Assembly: GCA_035382085.1 (NCBI GenBank)
Contig: DAOSZO010000003.1
Location: forward strand, 14,459 to 78,458
Reading direction: 5' to 3'
DNA: 64,000 nt
Origin: Smithella sp035382085
GTDB taxonomy: Bacteria > Desulfobacterota > Syntrophia > Syntrophales > Smithellaceae
The notes under the pieces were generated by a model, which saw nothing but the letters and a program-made list of their open reading frames with translations, made no database searches and was not told the DNA's origin. A program made the translations under genes and the position numbers. Below are positions 8,463-16,265 of this stretch, piece after piece; the stretch's first letter is position 1; each line of letters starts with the position of its first letter.

Positions 8463-9158
8463 GCACCTATCACAGTATTTCCCTTACTATAGGGTCTTTC
8501 TTTTGAGCAAGGTTGCGTATCAGAACCACAACACTTCCATATTCACTTGGAAAATCAAACTCCAGAAGACGTATTGCTTCCTCAAATCTCCCAAGTTCTC
8601 TTAGTACTTCCGCTTTCATAAGCCGCTGGTCTGAGTCTCCAATATTTAACAACTCAAGCAAGGATTCAAGATTCATCGTTGCTTCGGGCGAGCGTGCAAC
8701 AATCCGACTTTTGTCTACAAAGCTTTGTCCTTGATAGCGCAATAAGTCATTGCCAGCCCACCAAGCGCCTATCCTTAAATGCAGTTCTTGCTCCTCGCGT
8801 TCAGCTGCGCCTTTCTTGATGGCCTCAAAATACTCAGCTTCAGACAATTCCCTCACATGTTCGGCGGTTCTCCATTCTGGTGGAATCTTCTTTTTTTCTT
8901 CGACTCCCCACAAAGAAGGAAGTTCGCCAACTTTCTTGGCATCAGAAAGCCAGAAATAGTGCCCACAATCTCGGCACTTGGTAATTGCGGGTGGACGGGG
9001 TAGCATCGGCGCAATCATTTTGCCGTCAGTCCATCTCCTAGCACCAAACGTGTTGCCCGATACCAGTGTGAAGACCCGTGCAAATCCTTTGCAGTTGGGA
9101 CACTCGATTATTTTGTCTGGGCCCGGTATCATTTTTCCACTCCTTGTAGTGCCCCTAA
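8405..9158 (-). mobile_element. Single integron-type gene cassette (gene plus attC)
   Basis: The cassette would run from the TT of GTTAGGG (minus strand, G at 9159) through the gene at 8470-9132 to the G of the attC R' box at 8405. It has the standard layout: a boundary box, a very short leader, one gene and attC right after the stop codon. No integrase gene is seen in the window, so this is a lone cassette outside an integron platform. The left boundary is less certain than the attC. Confidence 0.6.
8470..9132 (-). CDS. Cassette-borne protein of unknown function with zinc-ribbon-like cysteine pairs
   Basis: About 220 residues, not recognised. The N-terminus has CPNCKG and then CRDCGHYFWLS, two CxxC pairs separated by about 45 residues that could bind one zinc ion. 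The rest is mostly helical and charged; near the C-terminus DQRLMKAEVLRELGRFEEAIRLLEF looks like a TPR-type helical pair. The start at 9132 is supported by AGGAG about seven bases upstream; the open frame extends further but only through the cassette boundary. Base composition is more AT-rich than its neighbours. The gene forms the cargo of an attC-bearing cassette, so it was probably acquired horizontally. No function is proposed. Confidence 0.75.
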   Translation of the reverse strand: MIPGPDKIIECPNCKGFARVFTLVSGNTFGARRWTDGKMIAPMLPRPPAITKCRDCGHYFWLSDAKKVGELPSLWGVEEKKKIPPEWRTAEHVRELSEAEYFEAIKKGAAEREEQELHLRIGAWWAGNDLLRYQGQSFVDKSRIVARSPEATMNLESLLELLNIGDSDQRLMKAEVLRELGRFEEAIRLLEFDFPSEYGSVVVLIRNLAQKKDPIVREIL

Positions 9159-9193
9159 CATTGTTTATATGGATCGGTGCTAATATTGTAAAC

Positions 9194-9211
9194 GCCGACA
9201 GCGCTGTCGGC
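9194..9211. repeat. 18-bp perfect palindrome upstream of the cassette
   Basis: GCCGACAGC/GCTGTCGGC, flanked by GTTAGGC-type boxes (minus strand 9211-9217). It may be the remnant of another attC or an insertion hot spot. Nearby, TATAYGGATCGG followed by TAATATT occurs twice (about 9166-9188 and 9303-9325). Confidence 0.4.
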
Positions 9212-9390
9212 CTAACACCCAGCCATAAAAACTTTATTTGATGGCTCAATACCTTAATATTACAAATTAATCAACCCGTTTTCCCTTGTTGAGGTTGGGA
9301 TATTATACGGATCGGCATAATATTCCAATTCACTTGTTTGAGATGCTCGGTTCTTCGTCGGGATTTGAAGACCATTTGGAGTGGCGGTTG

Positions 9391-10086
9391 TCAGCCGTTT
9401 TTTTGCAAAAGGAATGAGAGGATTTTGTCCATGTTGTCATTGATGGTTTTGTATCTTTCAGGCGACGCCGAAAGGATTTCTTTTTCGGTTTGAACATAAG
9501 AAGCCGCGGCCAATTCATTCCGGCAATGGGCGACGATATCCAAAGCGGCTTGTGGCGTCATCTCCAGATGAAACTGCAGGCCGATAACGGATCGGCCCAT
9601 CTGAAACGCCTGGTTTTCGCAGGCACCGCTTTTTGCCAGATGAATCGCGCCGGACGGCAAGTCAAACGTCTCTCCGTGCCAGTGAAACGCGTGGATGGCT
9701 TTTGGAAACTCAACGACAGTCTGGTCCTGCGATGGAATGCCGTAAATCGGAAACCAGCCGATTTCTTTAACGGGATTTCGGTAAACCCGCGCGCCCAGCA
9801 CGTTGGCGATGAGCTGCGCGCCCAGGCAGATTCCCAGAACCGGCTTGCCTTTGGCGATGGCATTCCAGATGAATTGTTTTTCCGCGGCAAGCCAGGGGAA
9901 CCTGTCTTCATCGTTGGCGCTCATCGGGCCGCCCAGAACCACGAGAAAGTCCAGGGTCTTGAATTCCGGCAAAACGGGATCCGCGAAAAATCTTGTGCGC
10001 GTTATTTCGTATCCGGCCTTCTCAAGCCAGGGCTCGATGCTGCCCAGCCCCTCAAAGGGAACGTGCTGAAAATAATGCGCCCGCAT
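9391..10086 (-). CDS. Class I glutamine amidotransferase, GMP-synthase-like
   Basis: A stand-alone glutaminase-fold protein of 231 residues. The nucleophile elbow GICLGAQL holds the catalytic Cys, and the His-Glu pair is in LQFHLEMT. It resembles the free GATase1 proteins (gamma-glutamyl-hydrolase/PuuD-like or GuaA-like) annotated as type 1 glutamine amidotransferases; the true amide acceptor is unknown. Start at ATG 10086 with GGAGG six bases upstream (an in-frame TTG at 10092 would sit on the ribosome site). It is transcribed away from tRNA-Gln and lies between the sigma-54 activator and amtB regions, but nothing ties it to nitrogen control beyond location. Confidence 0.85.
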   Translation of the reverse strand: MRAHYFQHVPFEGLGSIEPWLEKAGYEITRTRFFADPVLPEFKTLDFLVVLGGPMSANDEDRFPWLAAEKQFIWNAIAKGKPVLGICLGAQLIANVLGARVYRNPVKEIGWFPIYGIPSQDQTVVEFPKAIHAFHWHGETFDLPSGAIHLAKSGACENQAFQMGRSVIGLQFHLEMTPQAALDIVAHCRNELAAASYVQTEKEILSASPERYKTINDNMDKILSFLLQKNG

Positions 10087-10110
10087 GGACAACCTCCGAA
10101 AAATGGTTGA

Positions 10111-10184
10111 TGGCTGATGGGCAAGGACTCGAACCTCGATTCACAGGGCCAGAACCTGTTGTCCTACCATTAGACGACCCATCA
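10111..10184 (-). tRNA. tRNA-Gln (anticodon CTG)
   Basis: The minus strand folds as a cloverleaf: acceptor TGATGGG/CCCATCA, D arm GTC...GAC around TAATGGTAG, anticodon stem ACAGG/CCTGT with loop TTCTGGC, T arm CGAGG/CCTTG with TTCGAGT, discriminator G and an encoded CCA. The loop puts CTG in the anticodon position, reading CAG glutamine codons. Confidence 0.95.
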
Positions 10185-10192
10185 GCATGATT

Positions 10193-11223
10193 TCAAAACG
10201 CAAAACTCAACACAACGCCCCCGTAAAGAAAGGCGCTGTCCTTCTCGGATGCATCATTCGTGCCTTTGAGCGACCGGGCTTTCATTTCATGCCTCGCGTC
10301 ATTGGAAAGCGGGAAAACATAGGTAAGCGTCGGCGTTATGGTTACATGGCCGGCAGCGTAAATCGGCACGGATACGGAAACAACGCCGTCGTGAAAATTG
10401 TTGAATTTGTCTCCGGTGGGCTCAAGGTTGCCGTCAAATTCCGGATAGGTTTCGGCGTCGGTGGAAAGCAGGTAGCTTGCGCCGGCCGCCAGCTTCAATC
10501 CGACTTTCTCATGCAGTGAAAAAGTATGAGAAACGCCAAGCGTCGCGTACCATTGATGGTAATGATCAATTTCCTTATAAACCGTCAGCGTCGGCGCCAG
10601 AATCGTATCCAGACCCAAAGAGATGAATACCTCCTGGGAATCCGGCAGATCCGTTCCGCCCGGCGTAGCGGCTGAAAGTCCGTAATAGATATATCCCAAT
10701 CCCGCGGTAACGATCCCGAATGTACGGCTGTAGGACAACGTGACGTCCGTCTCGGTAAAATTGGATGAATATTGCTCCTCTCCCGCAGAATAGGGTTTCG
10801 TATCCAGATTCCCCCAGAGATTGACCGAAAAACCTCTATACCCGATGGTCATGGAAGGTTGCACTACAACACTGTGACGGGTCAGCTCCTGACCCCGCCA
10901 GATATAGGCGCTNNNNNNNNNNNNNNNNNNNNNNNNNNNNNNNNNNNNNNNNNNNNNNNNNNNNNNNNNNNNNNNNNNNNNNNNNNNNNNNNNNNNNNNN
11001 NNNNNNNNNNNNGTTGCACTACAACACTGTGACGGGTCAGCTCCTGACCCCGCCAGATATAGGCGCTTAAAACACTGGCCGCCACCTCGCCGGTTACCTT
11101 ATCTTCCGCCGGTACTTGTTCGGCCGGTTTGGATTCCTCCGCTGCCCAGGTCATCAAGGGGAACGAGATCAATATCAGTGCCATTAAAGTCATTATAATC
11201 CTTGTATTTAAATTGTTTTTCAT
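10193..11223 (-). CDS. Outer-membrane beta-barrel protein (Gcw_chp/TIGR02001-like), interrupted by an assembly gap
   Basis: The N-terminus is a signal peptide (MKNNLNTRIIMTLMALILIS, cleavage near TWA-AEE). The mature part has alternating amphipathic strands and ends in VVLSFAF with a terminal Phe, as outer-membrane barrels do. VLSAYIWRGQ resembles the YxxRG start of the Gcw_chp family, whose genes often lie next to glnK and amtB. The frame is broken by 100 N flanked by identical 55-bp copies. Deleting one copy and the Ns (155 bp) restores one open frame of 291 residues, joining ...RHSVVVQ to PSMTIGYRG. The gene is therefore intact and the break is an artefact. Start at 11223 is supported by AAGGAG. 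It probably belongs to the amtB-glnK operon. Confidence 0.75.
10858..11067. other. Scaffold gap: 100 N flanked by exact 55-bp direct repeats
   Basis: 10858-10912 and 11013-11067 are identical over 55 bases and abut a run of exactly 100 N (10913-11012). This is what a scaffolder leaves when two contig ends already overlap by one assembly k-mer. Collapsing them restores the reading frame of the outer-membrane protein gene. Confidence 0.93.
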
Positions 11224-11244
11224 CGTTTGATTTCTCCTTTTCAA

Positions 11245-11448
11245 TTATTTTAATTCAAATTGTGCACAATCAATTTCATATTGATGGATTTTATCCGCCA
11301 GGGTCCTTTCGTTGATTCCTAAAAGTGCAGCGGCCTCTGATTGGTTCCCTTTCGTTTTTAACAAAACATGCTCGATGACTGCTTTTTCGCATTCGGAAAC
11401 GCAACGCTGCAAAGCATTTATCTTGGTATCAGGTATGTGGATACTCAT
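11245..11448 (-). CDS. Small orphan Fis-type helix-turn-helix protein
   Basis: A 67-residue protein consisting almost only of an NtrC/Fis-type DNA-binding helix-turn-helix: KAVIEHVLLKTKGNQSEAAALLGINERTLADKI. It lacks any sensor or AAA+ domain. Start at ATG 11448 is placed by GAGG eight bases upstream; the GTG at 11457 overlaps the ribosome site. It begins 10 bp after glnK and precedes the outer-membrane protein gene, so it is part of the amtB-glnK operon. Its HTH resembles that of the sigma-54 activator at 6602-8167, so it could compete for the same sites; that is inference. Confidence 0.75.
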   Translation of the reverse strand: MSIHIPDTKINALQRCVSECEKAVIEHVLLKTKGNQSEAAALLGINERTLADKIHQYEIDCAQFELK

Positions 11449-11458
11449 GATGATCACC

Positions 11459-11800
11459 TCAACCGATGGCTAAACCACCGCGTTCACCGCTGCTGATTCT
11501 TATGCACTCGGCAAGTTCGACGATAAAGATTTTACCGTCACCCACCGAACCGGTATGCGCTCCCTTCATAATGGCCTGAATCGTCGGTTCGACAAAATCC
11601 TCGTTGACGGCTATGTCCAGCCGGACCTTGTTGAGCAGGCCGCCTGCTTCCTTCGCGCCGCGGTATATTTCGGTGACGCCCTTCTGCCTGCCCTGTCCCA
11701 GAACATTGGAAACGGTCATCAAGTTCACATCCACGGCTTCCAACTCTCTTTTGACCGCATCAAGTTTGTGCGGCTGTATAATGGCAATAACCAGTTTCAT
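11459..11800 (-). CDS. glnK: PII signal-transduction protein, GlnK-type, lacking the uridylylation tyrosine
   Basis: 112-113 residues with the PII signatures GQGRQKGVTEIYRGAK (T-loop) and GSVGDGKIFIVELAECIRI (second signature). PII proteins sense 2-oxoglutarate and ATP/ADP, and GlnK types plug the AmtB channel. Counting from Met1, Tyr46, Arg47 and Gly48 are as in E. coli GlnB, but position 51, the tyrosine modified by GlnD, is Glu. The following residues are AGGLL instead of a canonical MVDFL-like stretch. Uridylylation at that site is therefore not possible. The gene lies 12 bp after amtB in the same operon, which supports the GlnK assignment. Confidence 0.93.
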   Translation of the reverse strand: MKLVIAIIQPHKLDAVKRELEAVDVNLMTVSNVLGQGRQKGVTEIYRGAKEAGGLLNKVRLDIAVNEDFVEPTIQAIMKGAHTGSVGDGKIFIVELAECIRISSGERGGLAIG

Positions 11801-11812
11801 GATTCATCCCTC

Positions 11813-13048
11813 CTATTCAATGACGGTGTAAGCGGCTTCGCTTTGCTGGGTTAAATCCAAGCCGACGATTTCGTTATGCTCTTCCACTCTCATGCCGATG
11901 AGCGCGTCCACCATTTTGAAGATGACGAAGGTCATGAGCGCGGCAAAAGCGATCGTGACGATGAGCGACAGGGCCTGAACGCCGAGCTGATGGGCGTTGC
12001 CGAAGAACAGTCCGTCGGCTCCGGCCGCGTTGACGGCCTTTTCAGCGAACAATCCCGTGGCGAGGGTTCCGACGGCTCCCCCCACGCCGTGCACGCCAAA
12101 GGCATCCAGCGAATCGTCGTAGCCAAGTTTCCCCTTGATAATCGCGACCGCGATGTAGCAGACGACGGCGACGATCATGCCGATAAACATCGCGTTCATC
12201 GGATTGACGAAACCGCAGGCCGGGGTGATGGCAACCAATCCGGCCACGGCGCCGGTCGCCGCGCCCAGAATGGTCGGTGTGCCGTTGTGCCACCACTCGA
12301 TCAGCGCCCAGGTTAGACCGGCGGCCGCGGTGGCGATATGCGTGGTGACAAAGGCATTGGCGGCAAGCCCGTCAGCGGCCAGCGCGCTTCCCGCGTTGAA
12401 ACCGAACCAGCCGAACCACAAGAGAGCCGCGCCCAAAACCGTGAAGGGAAGATTATGCGGACGAATGGGCTTGTGGTTGTAGCCGATTCTTTTGCCCAAA
12501 AGCAGGGCAAGCACCAAAGCGGAAATTCCCGAGCTGACATGAACAACGATGCCGCCGGCAAAATCCAGAGCGCCGAGAGATTTCATCCATCCCCCCGCGC
12601 CCCAGACCCAATGCGCCAGGGGGTCATAAACAAAGGTTGCCCACAAAAGGGTAAACACCAGAAAGGCGGAAAATTTAACCCGCTCCGCGTAAGCACCGAT
12701 AATCAGCGCCGGCGTGATAATGGCAAACATCGCCTGGAAAATCATAAAGGCGAAATGCGGGATTCCACCGGCATAGTCGGCATTCGGAGATCCCCCGACG
12801 CCCGCCAATCCCGCCCAGTCAAGCCGGCCGATGACACCGTGAAAATCCGGACCAAAGGCAAGGGAGTAGCCGAAAAGCATCCATTGCAGACTCACCACGC
12901 AGACAATCATGAAGCACTGCATCAGAATGGAGAGAACATTTTTGCGGCGGACCAGCCCGCCGTAGAAAAAAGCCAATCCCGGAATGGTCATCAACAACAC
13001 TAAAGCACTGGCGGTTAAGACCCACGCTGTATCACCCGAGTTAATCAT
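11813..13048 (-). CDS. amtB: Ammonium transporter AmtB
   Basis: A 411-residue integral membrane protein with about eleven hydrophobic segments. It moves ammonium across the inner membrane. Family signatures are visible: IPGLAFFYGGLVRRKN near the N-terminus, LDFAGGIVVHVSSG (conserved Asp and first pore His), and FGVHGVGGAVGTLATGLF (second pore His). Start at ATG 13048 with AGGAGG upstream; this removes a 23-residue non-membrane extension of the open frame. It heads the operon amtB-glnK-Fis-like-outer-membrane protein, driven by a -24/-12 promoter at 13087-13102. Confidence 0.95.
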   Translation of the reverse strand: MINSGDTAWVLTASALVLLMTIPGLAFFYGGLVRRKNVLSILMQCFMIVCVVSLQWMLFGYSLAFGPDFHGVIGRLDWAGLAGVGGSPNADYAGGIPHFAFMIFQAMFAIITPALIIGAYAERVKFSAFLVFTLLWATFVYDPLAHWVWGAGGWMKSLGALDFAGGIVVHVSSGISALVLALLLGKRIGYNHKPIRPHNLPFTVLGAALLWFGWFGFNAGSALAADGLAANAFVTTHIATAAAGLTWALIEWWHNGTPTILGAATGAVAGLVAITPACGFVNPMNAMFIGMIVAVVCYIAVAIIKGKLGYDDSLDAFGVHGVGGAVGTLATGLFAEKAVNAAGADGLFFGNAHQLGVQALSLIVTIAFAALMTFVIFKMVDALIGMRVEEHNEIVGLDLTQQSEAAYTVIE

Positions 13049-13086
13049 TTTGGACCTCCTTAAAAATTTTTTCAGACTTTGGATAG

Positions 13087-13102
13087 CGCAAGGTTGATGC
13101 CA
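13087..13102 (-). promoter_or_regulatory. Sigma-54 promoter of amtB-glnK
   Basis: The minus strand reads TGGCATCAACCTTGCG. GG and GC are correctly spaced and both elements are near consensus. Transcription would start near 13075, about 27 bp before the amtB start. An ACAATATTGT palindrome lies about 70-80 bp upstream. Confidence 0.82.
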
Positions 13103-13172
13103 ACCCGACTGCGGCATTACAAGATATTGAAAATATTAAGTTAAACGCATAAATGTCGCTCGATCAAAAAGG

Positions 13173-13182
13173 ACAATATTGT
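13173..13182. promoter_or_regulatory. ACAAWWTTGT palindrome upstream of amtB
   Basis: ACAATATTGT, a perfect 10-bp palindrome, about 70 bp upstream of the amtB -24 element. Same motif as at 6518, 8197 and 13512. Its place relative to the promoter matches the site upstream of glutamate synthase. Confidence 0.55.
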
Positions 13183-13547
13183 GTCATTTGCAAATTATGA
13201 AGCTGAAAATGTTTCTCTTCGGCCCGCACTGAAATAAGCTATCCGCAGAAACGCGCAATCCCACGATGGTTCAAAAATGTGCCTTCCTTCCAAACAGGGG
13301 CTGTTTTTCTGAACAAACTTGAACCGATGATTTCTTTTGGCATAAAAATTGATTAATCTATCAACATGAACGGGCGAAACATTTTCGCCTGCCGGTCAAC
13401 TGGAGATTTTTGAAAGGATTGTATTGTTAATCCATTGTTAAATTAGATCTTTCGAACAGGGATCATGGTTCGAGGACAAGCACCGACAGGAAAAATTTGC
13501 GTTCAGAAAATACAAAATTGTGCCATAATAAAATTTGAGGTTTGAAT
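13183..13547. other. Non-coding region between amtB and the PEP-synthase-like gene
   Basis: About 365 bp without a credible gene. It is AT-rich. Near 13336-13351 there is TGGCATAAAAATTGAT, which has a good -24 element but GA instead of GC at -12, so I do not call it a promoter. The ACAAAATTGT site at 13512 is the only other notable feature. Confidence 0.6.
13512..13521. promoter_or_regulatory. ACAAWWTTGT palindrome in the leader of the PEP-synthase-like gene
   Basis: ACAAAATTGT within AAAATACAAAATTGTGC, a 17-base identity with the inverse of the site at 6517-6533. It lies 27 bp before the ATG at 13548, a position more like a repressor site or a leader element than an enhancer. Confidence 0.5.
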
Positions 13548-16139
13548 ATGACACCGTTTACACGCGTCAGCACCGGAATGAAAGGCCTGGATGAAATACT
13601 CAATTCCCTGCAAATGGGCGACAATGTGGTTTTGCAGGTGGATGACATCGTTGACTACAAAAGATTCGTTGACCCGTTTGTCAGGGAGGCGCTGGCTCAT
13701 AATCGCCGATTAGTCTATATGCGATTTGCCAATCACCCAGCCCTTCTGGAAGAAAACAAAAAGGGCAAAATTTATAAGCTCAACCCCAATAAAGGATTCG
13801 AGTCGTTTTCCACGCAGGTCCACAACATCATCCGGGATGAGGGACGGGATGTTTTCTATGTGTTCGACTCGCTGTCCGATTTGCTGATTGCCTGGGCGAC
13901 GGATCTGATGATCGGGAATTTTTTCGTCATTACCTGTCCGTATTTGTTTGAACTCAACACCGTCGCGTATTTCGCGATTTTGCGAAACCGGCATTCCTTT
14001 AAAACCGTCGCCCGCATCCGGGAAACCACCCAGGTGCTCCTGGATGTCTACAACGACAAGGGCAAAATTTATGTTCATCCCCTGAAGGCCTGGAAACGCT
14101 ACACCCCGACCATGTATCTCCCCCACGTCATGAAGGGCGAGAAGTTTCTGCCGATTTTGAACAGCGCCGACGCGGCCAAAGTCCTGTCTTTTCTGATCGA
14201 TGCGAACGCGGGCAGCGGCGTGCGCCATCTGGACTACTGGGAACGCATCTTTTTAAAAGCCAACGCGCTCTTGGAAAAGCCGGACACGGACGCCGAGAAA
14301 CAGGCCATGGTGGAAACGCTTTCCCGCGTCATGATCGGGCGCGAAAAAAGAATGCTGGCGCTGGTCAAGGAATATTTTTCGCTTGAAGATTTGCTGGAAA
14401 TCAAAAAGCGCCTCATCGGAACGGGATTCATCGGCGGAAAATCAGTCGGCATGCTGCTGGCCCGGAACATTCTGCGCAAGGATCCGGCTCATGACTGGTC
14501 TCAGGATTTGGAAATGCACGATTCGTTTTATATCGGCTCGGACATTTATTATTCCTACATGGTGCAAAACGGCTGGTGGAAACTGCTCATGGAGCAAAAA
14601 ACACAAGAGGGATATTTCGAGGTCGCCCGCGAGTTGAAAAACAAGATGCTCCATGGCGTCTTTCCCGACGAAGTCAAAGAGCAATTCATGTTGATGCTGG
14701 AGTATTTCGGCCAGGCGCCGATCATCGTGCGGTCTTCTTCGTTGCTGGAAGACGCCTTCGGCAATGCGTTTGCCGGCAAATACGAAAGTTATTTCTGTGT
14801 CAATCAGGGAACACCGGAGGAACGGTACAAAAACTTTGAAAATGCCGTGCGGAAAATTTTCGCCTCTACCATGAATGAAGACGCCTTGACCTACCGCCTG
14901 CAGCGCGGGATGGCCGAACAAGACGAACAGATGGCTCTTTTGGTTCAGCGCGTGTCCGGCTCCTATCATGGACATTATTACTTCCCGGACCTGGCGGGCG
15001 TGGGGCTTTCCTACAACACCTTCGTCTGGCAGAAGGGCATGGACCCGAAAGCCGGCTTGCTGCGCATCGTGTTCGGCCTGGGCACCCGGGCGGTCAATCG
15101 CGTGGAAAACGATTACCCGCGCATAGTCGCTCTCGACGCTCCGCTCGTCAAACCCTACAACAAACCTCAAGACATGAAACGCTTCTCGCAGAATGAAGTG
15201 GATTTGCTGAATCTCCAAAAAAACGAATTTCAAACCGTCCCGGCCAACGACCTGCTGGCCCATACCGAACCGGAGCTCTTGAGTCTGATTGCCGTCCGTG
15301 ACGCCGCCGCGGCCGAATATTTCCAATCGTTGGGACGCGAAGCACAAGACGCGTGGATTCTGACCTTTGACGAACTCCTGCAGGGCACCCCCTTCGCCAA
15401 AACCATGTCCAACATGCTCAAAAAGCTGGAGCAGGTGTATCGTTACCCGGTGGACATCGAATTCACCGCGAACACCGACAATGAAGGTCAGCTGAGAATC
15501 AATCTCCTCCAGTGCCGCCCGTTTCAGACCAAAGGGCACTACAGCCGCCTGCAATTGCCTGAAAAAATCAGCAAAAACAAAATTCTCATTCAGCAGGAAG
15601 CCAATTTCATGGGCGGCAGCATTTATCAGTCCATCTCGCGAATCATCTACATCGATCCCAAAGGCTACGCCAGGTTAAGCATCTCCGAAAAGCATGACGT
15701 CGCCCGGCTGACGGGAAAACTCAACAAACAAATCGGCAATCGCGAAAAAATGCCGACCATCCTTCTGGGACCCGGAAGATGGGGAACCACCACCCCGGCC
15801 ATGGGCGTTCCGGTGACCTTTTCTGAAATCAACAACATCACGGCCATCGGTGAGATCGCCTATCAGGAAGGCTCGCTGATTCCCGATTTGTCCTTCGGAA
15901 CGCATTTCTTTCAGGACATGGTCGAAATGGATATCTTTTACATGGCCATCTATCCGGAAAAAGAAGGGGTCATTTTCAATACCGCCTGGATGAAGAAACA
16001 GCCGAATATTTTGACGGATTTGATGCCCAATGACGGCAAATTCGCCAATGTCGTTTATGTGTATGACGTGCGCGACAAGGACTTGCGGATTCTCTCGGAT
16101 ATCGTGACGCAGAAGATGATCTGCTTTTTCGGCAAGTAA
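13548..16139 (+). CDS. KaiC-like domain fused to PEP-synthase/PPDK ATP-binding domain
   Basis: 863 residues. The N-terminus (about 1-210) resembles a KaiC/RecA-type domain: RVSTGMKGLDEILNSLQMGDN, then DVFYVFDSLSDLL in the Walker B position. The Walker A lysine motif is missing, so it is probably not an ATPase. From about residue 290 to 660 it has a PEP/pyruvate dikinase N-terminal ATP-grasp region with APIIVRSSSLLEDAFGNAFAGKY and FGLGTRAVNR. The C-terminus contains LGPGRWGTTTPAMGVPVTF. The phosphohistidine swivel and PEP-binding barrel of true PEP synthase are absent. Start at ATG 13548, placed by GAGG seven bases upstream. It diverges from amtB and shares its control region, so a role in nitrogen- or energy-linked phosphotransfer is possible but unproven. 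Confidence 0.75.
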   Translation: MTPFTRVSTGMKGLDEILNSLQMGDNVVLQVDDIVDYKRFVDPFVREALAHNRRLVYMRFANHPALLEENKKGKIYKLNPNKGFESFSTQVHNIIRDEGRDVFYVFDSLSDLLIAWATDLMIGNFFVITCPYLFELNTVAYFAILRNRHSFKTVARIRETTQVLLDVYNDKGKIYVHPLKAWKRYTPTMYLPHVMKGEKFLPILNSADAAKVLSFLIDANAGSGVRHLDYWERIFLKANALLEKPDTDAEKQAMVETLSRVMIGREKRMLALVKEYFSLEDLLEIKKRLIGTGFIGGKSVGMLLARNILRKDPAHDWSQDLEMHDSFYIGSDIYYSYMVQNGWWKLLMEQKTQEGYFEVARELKNKMLHGVFPDEVKEQFMLMLEYFGQAPIIVRSSSLLEDAFGNAFAGKYESYFCVNQGTPEERYKNFENAVRKIFASTMNEDALTYRLQRGMAEQDEQMALLVQRVSGSYHGHYYFPDLAGVGLSYNTFVWQKGMDPKAGLLRIVFGLGTRAVNRVENDYPRIVALDAPLVKPYNKPQDMKRFSQNEVDLLNLQKNEFQTVPANDLLAHTEPELLSLIAVRDAAAAEYFQSLGREAQDAWILTFDELLQGTPFAKTMSNMLKKLEQVYRYPVDIEFTANTDNEGQLRINLLQCRPFQTKGHYSRLQLPEKISKNKILIQQEANFMGGSIYQSISRIIYIDPKGYARLSISEKHDVARLTGKLNKQIGNREKMPTILLGPGRWGTTTPAMGVPVTFSEINNITAIGEIAYQEGSLIPDLSFGTHFFQDMVEMDIFYMAIYPEKEGVIFNTAWMKKQPNILTDLMPNDGKFANVVYVYDVRDKDLRILSDIVTQKMICFFGK

Positions 16140-16265
16140 TCCTCCTGAACATCCCCATCGTCATGGAAGCGATTTTTGCTGATTTGTAATTTTCGGCATA
16201 GAATAGTTGTTGAAAATTTTTACTGATCCCTCTAGATATAATCCATCTGAAAATCGGGAGCGGAT

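Noticed and set aside
10913..11012. Apparent frame break splitting an outer-membrane gene
   Set aside because: Caused by a scaffold gap with duplicated contig ends; merging the copies restores the frame.
11254..11270. ATTGTGCACAAT palindrome inside the small Fis-like gene as another nitrogen operator
   Set aside because: It lies in coding sequence and has a different core (TTGTGCACAA rather than ACAAWWTTGT); mentioned only as a curiosity.
13336..13351. TGGCATAAAAATTGAT as a sigma-54 promoter for the PEP-synthase-like gene
   Set aside because: The nearly invariant GC of the -12 element is GA, and it lies about 200 bp from the start codon.
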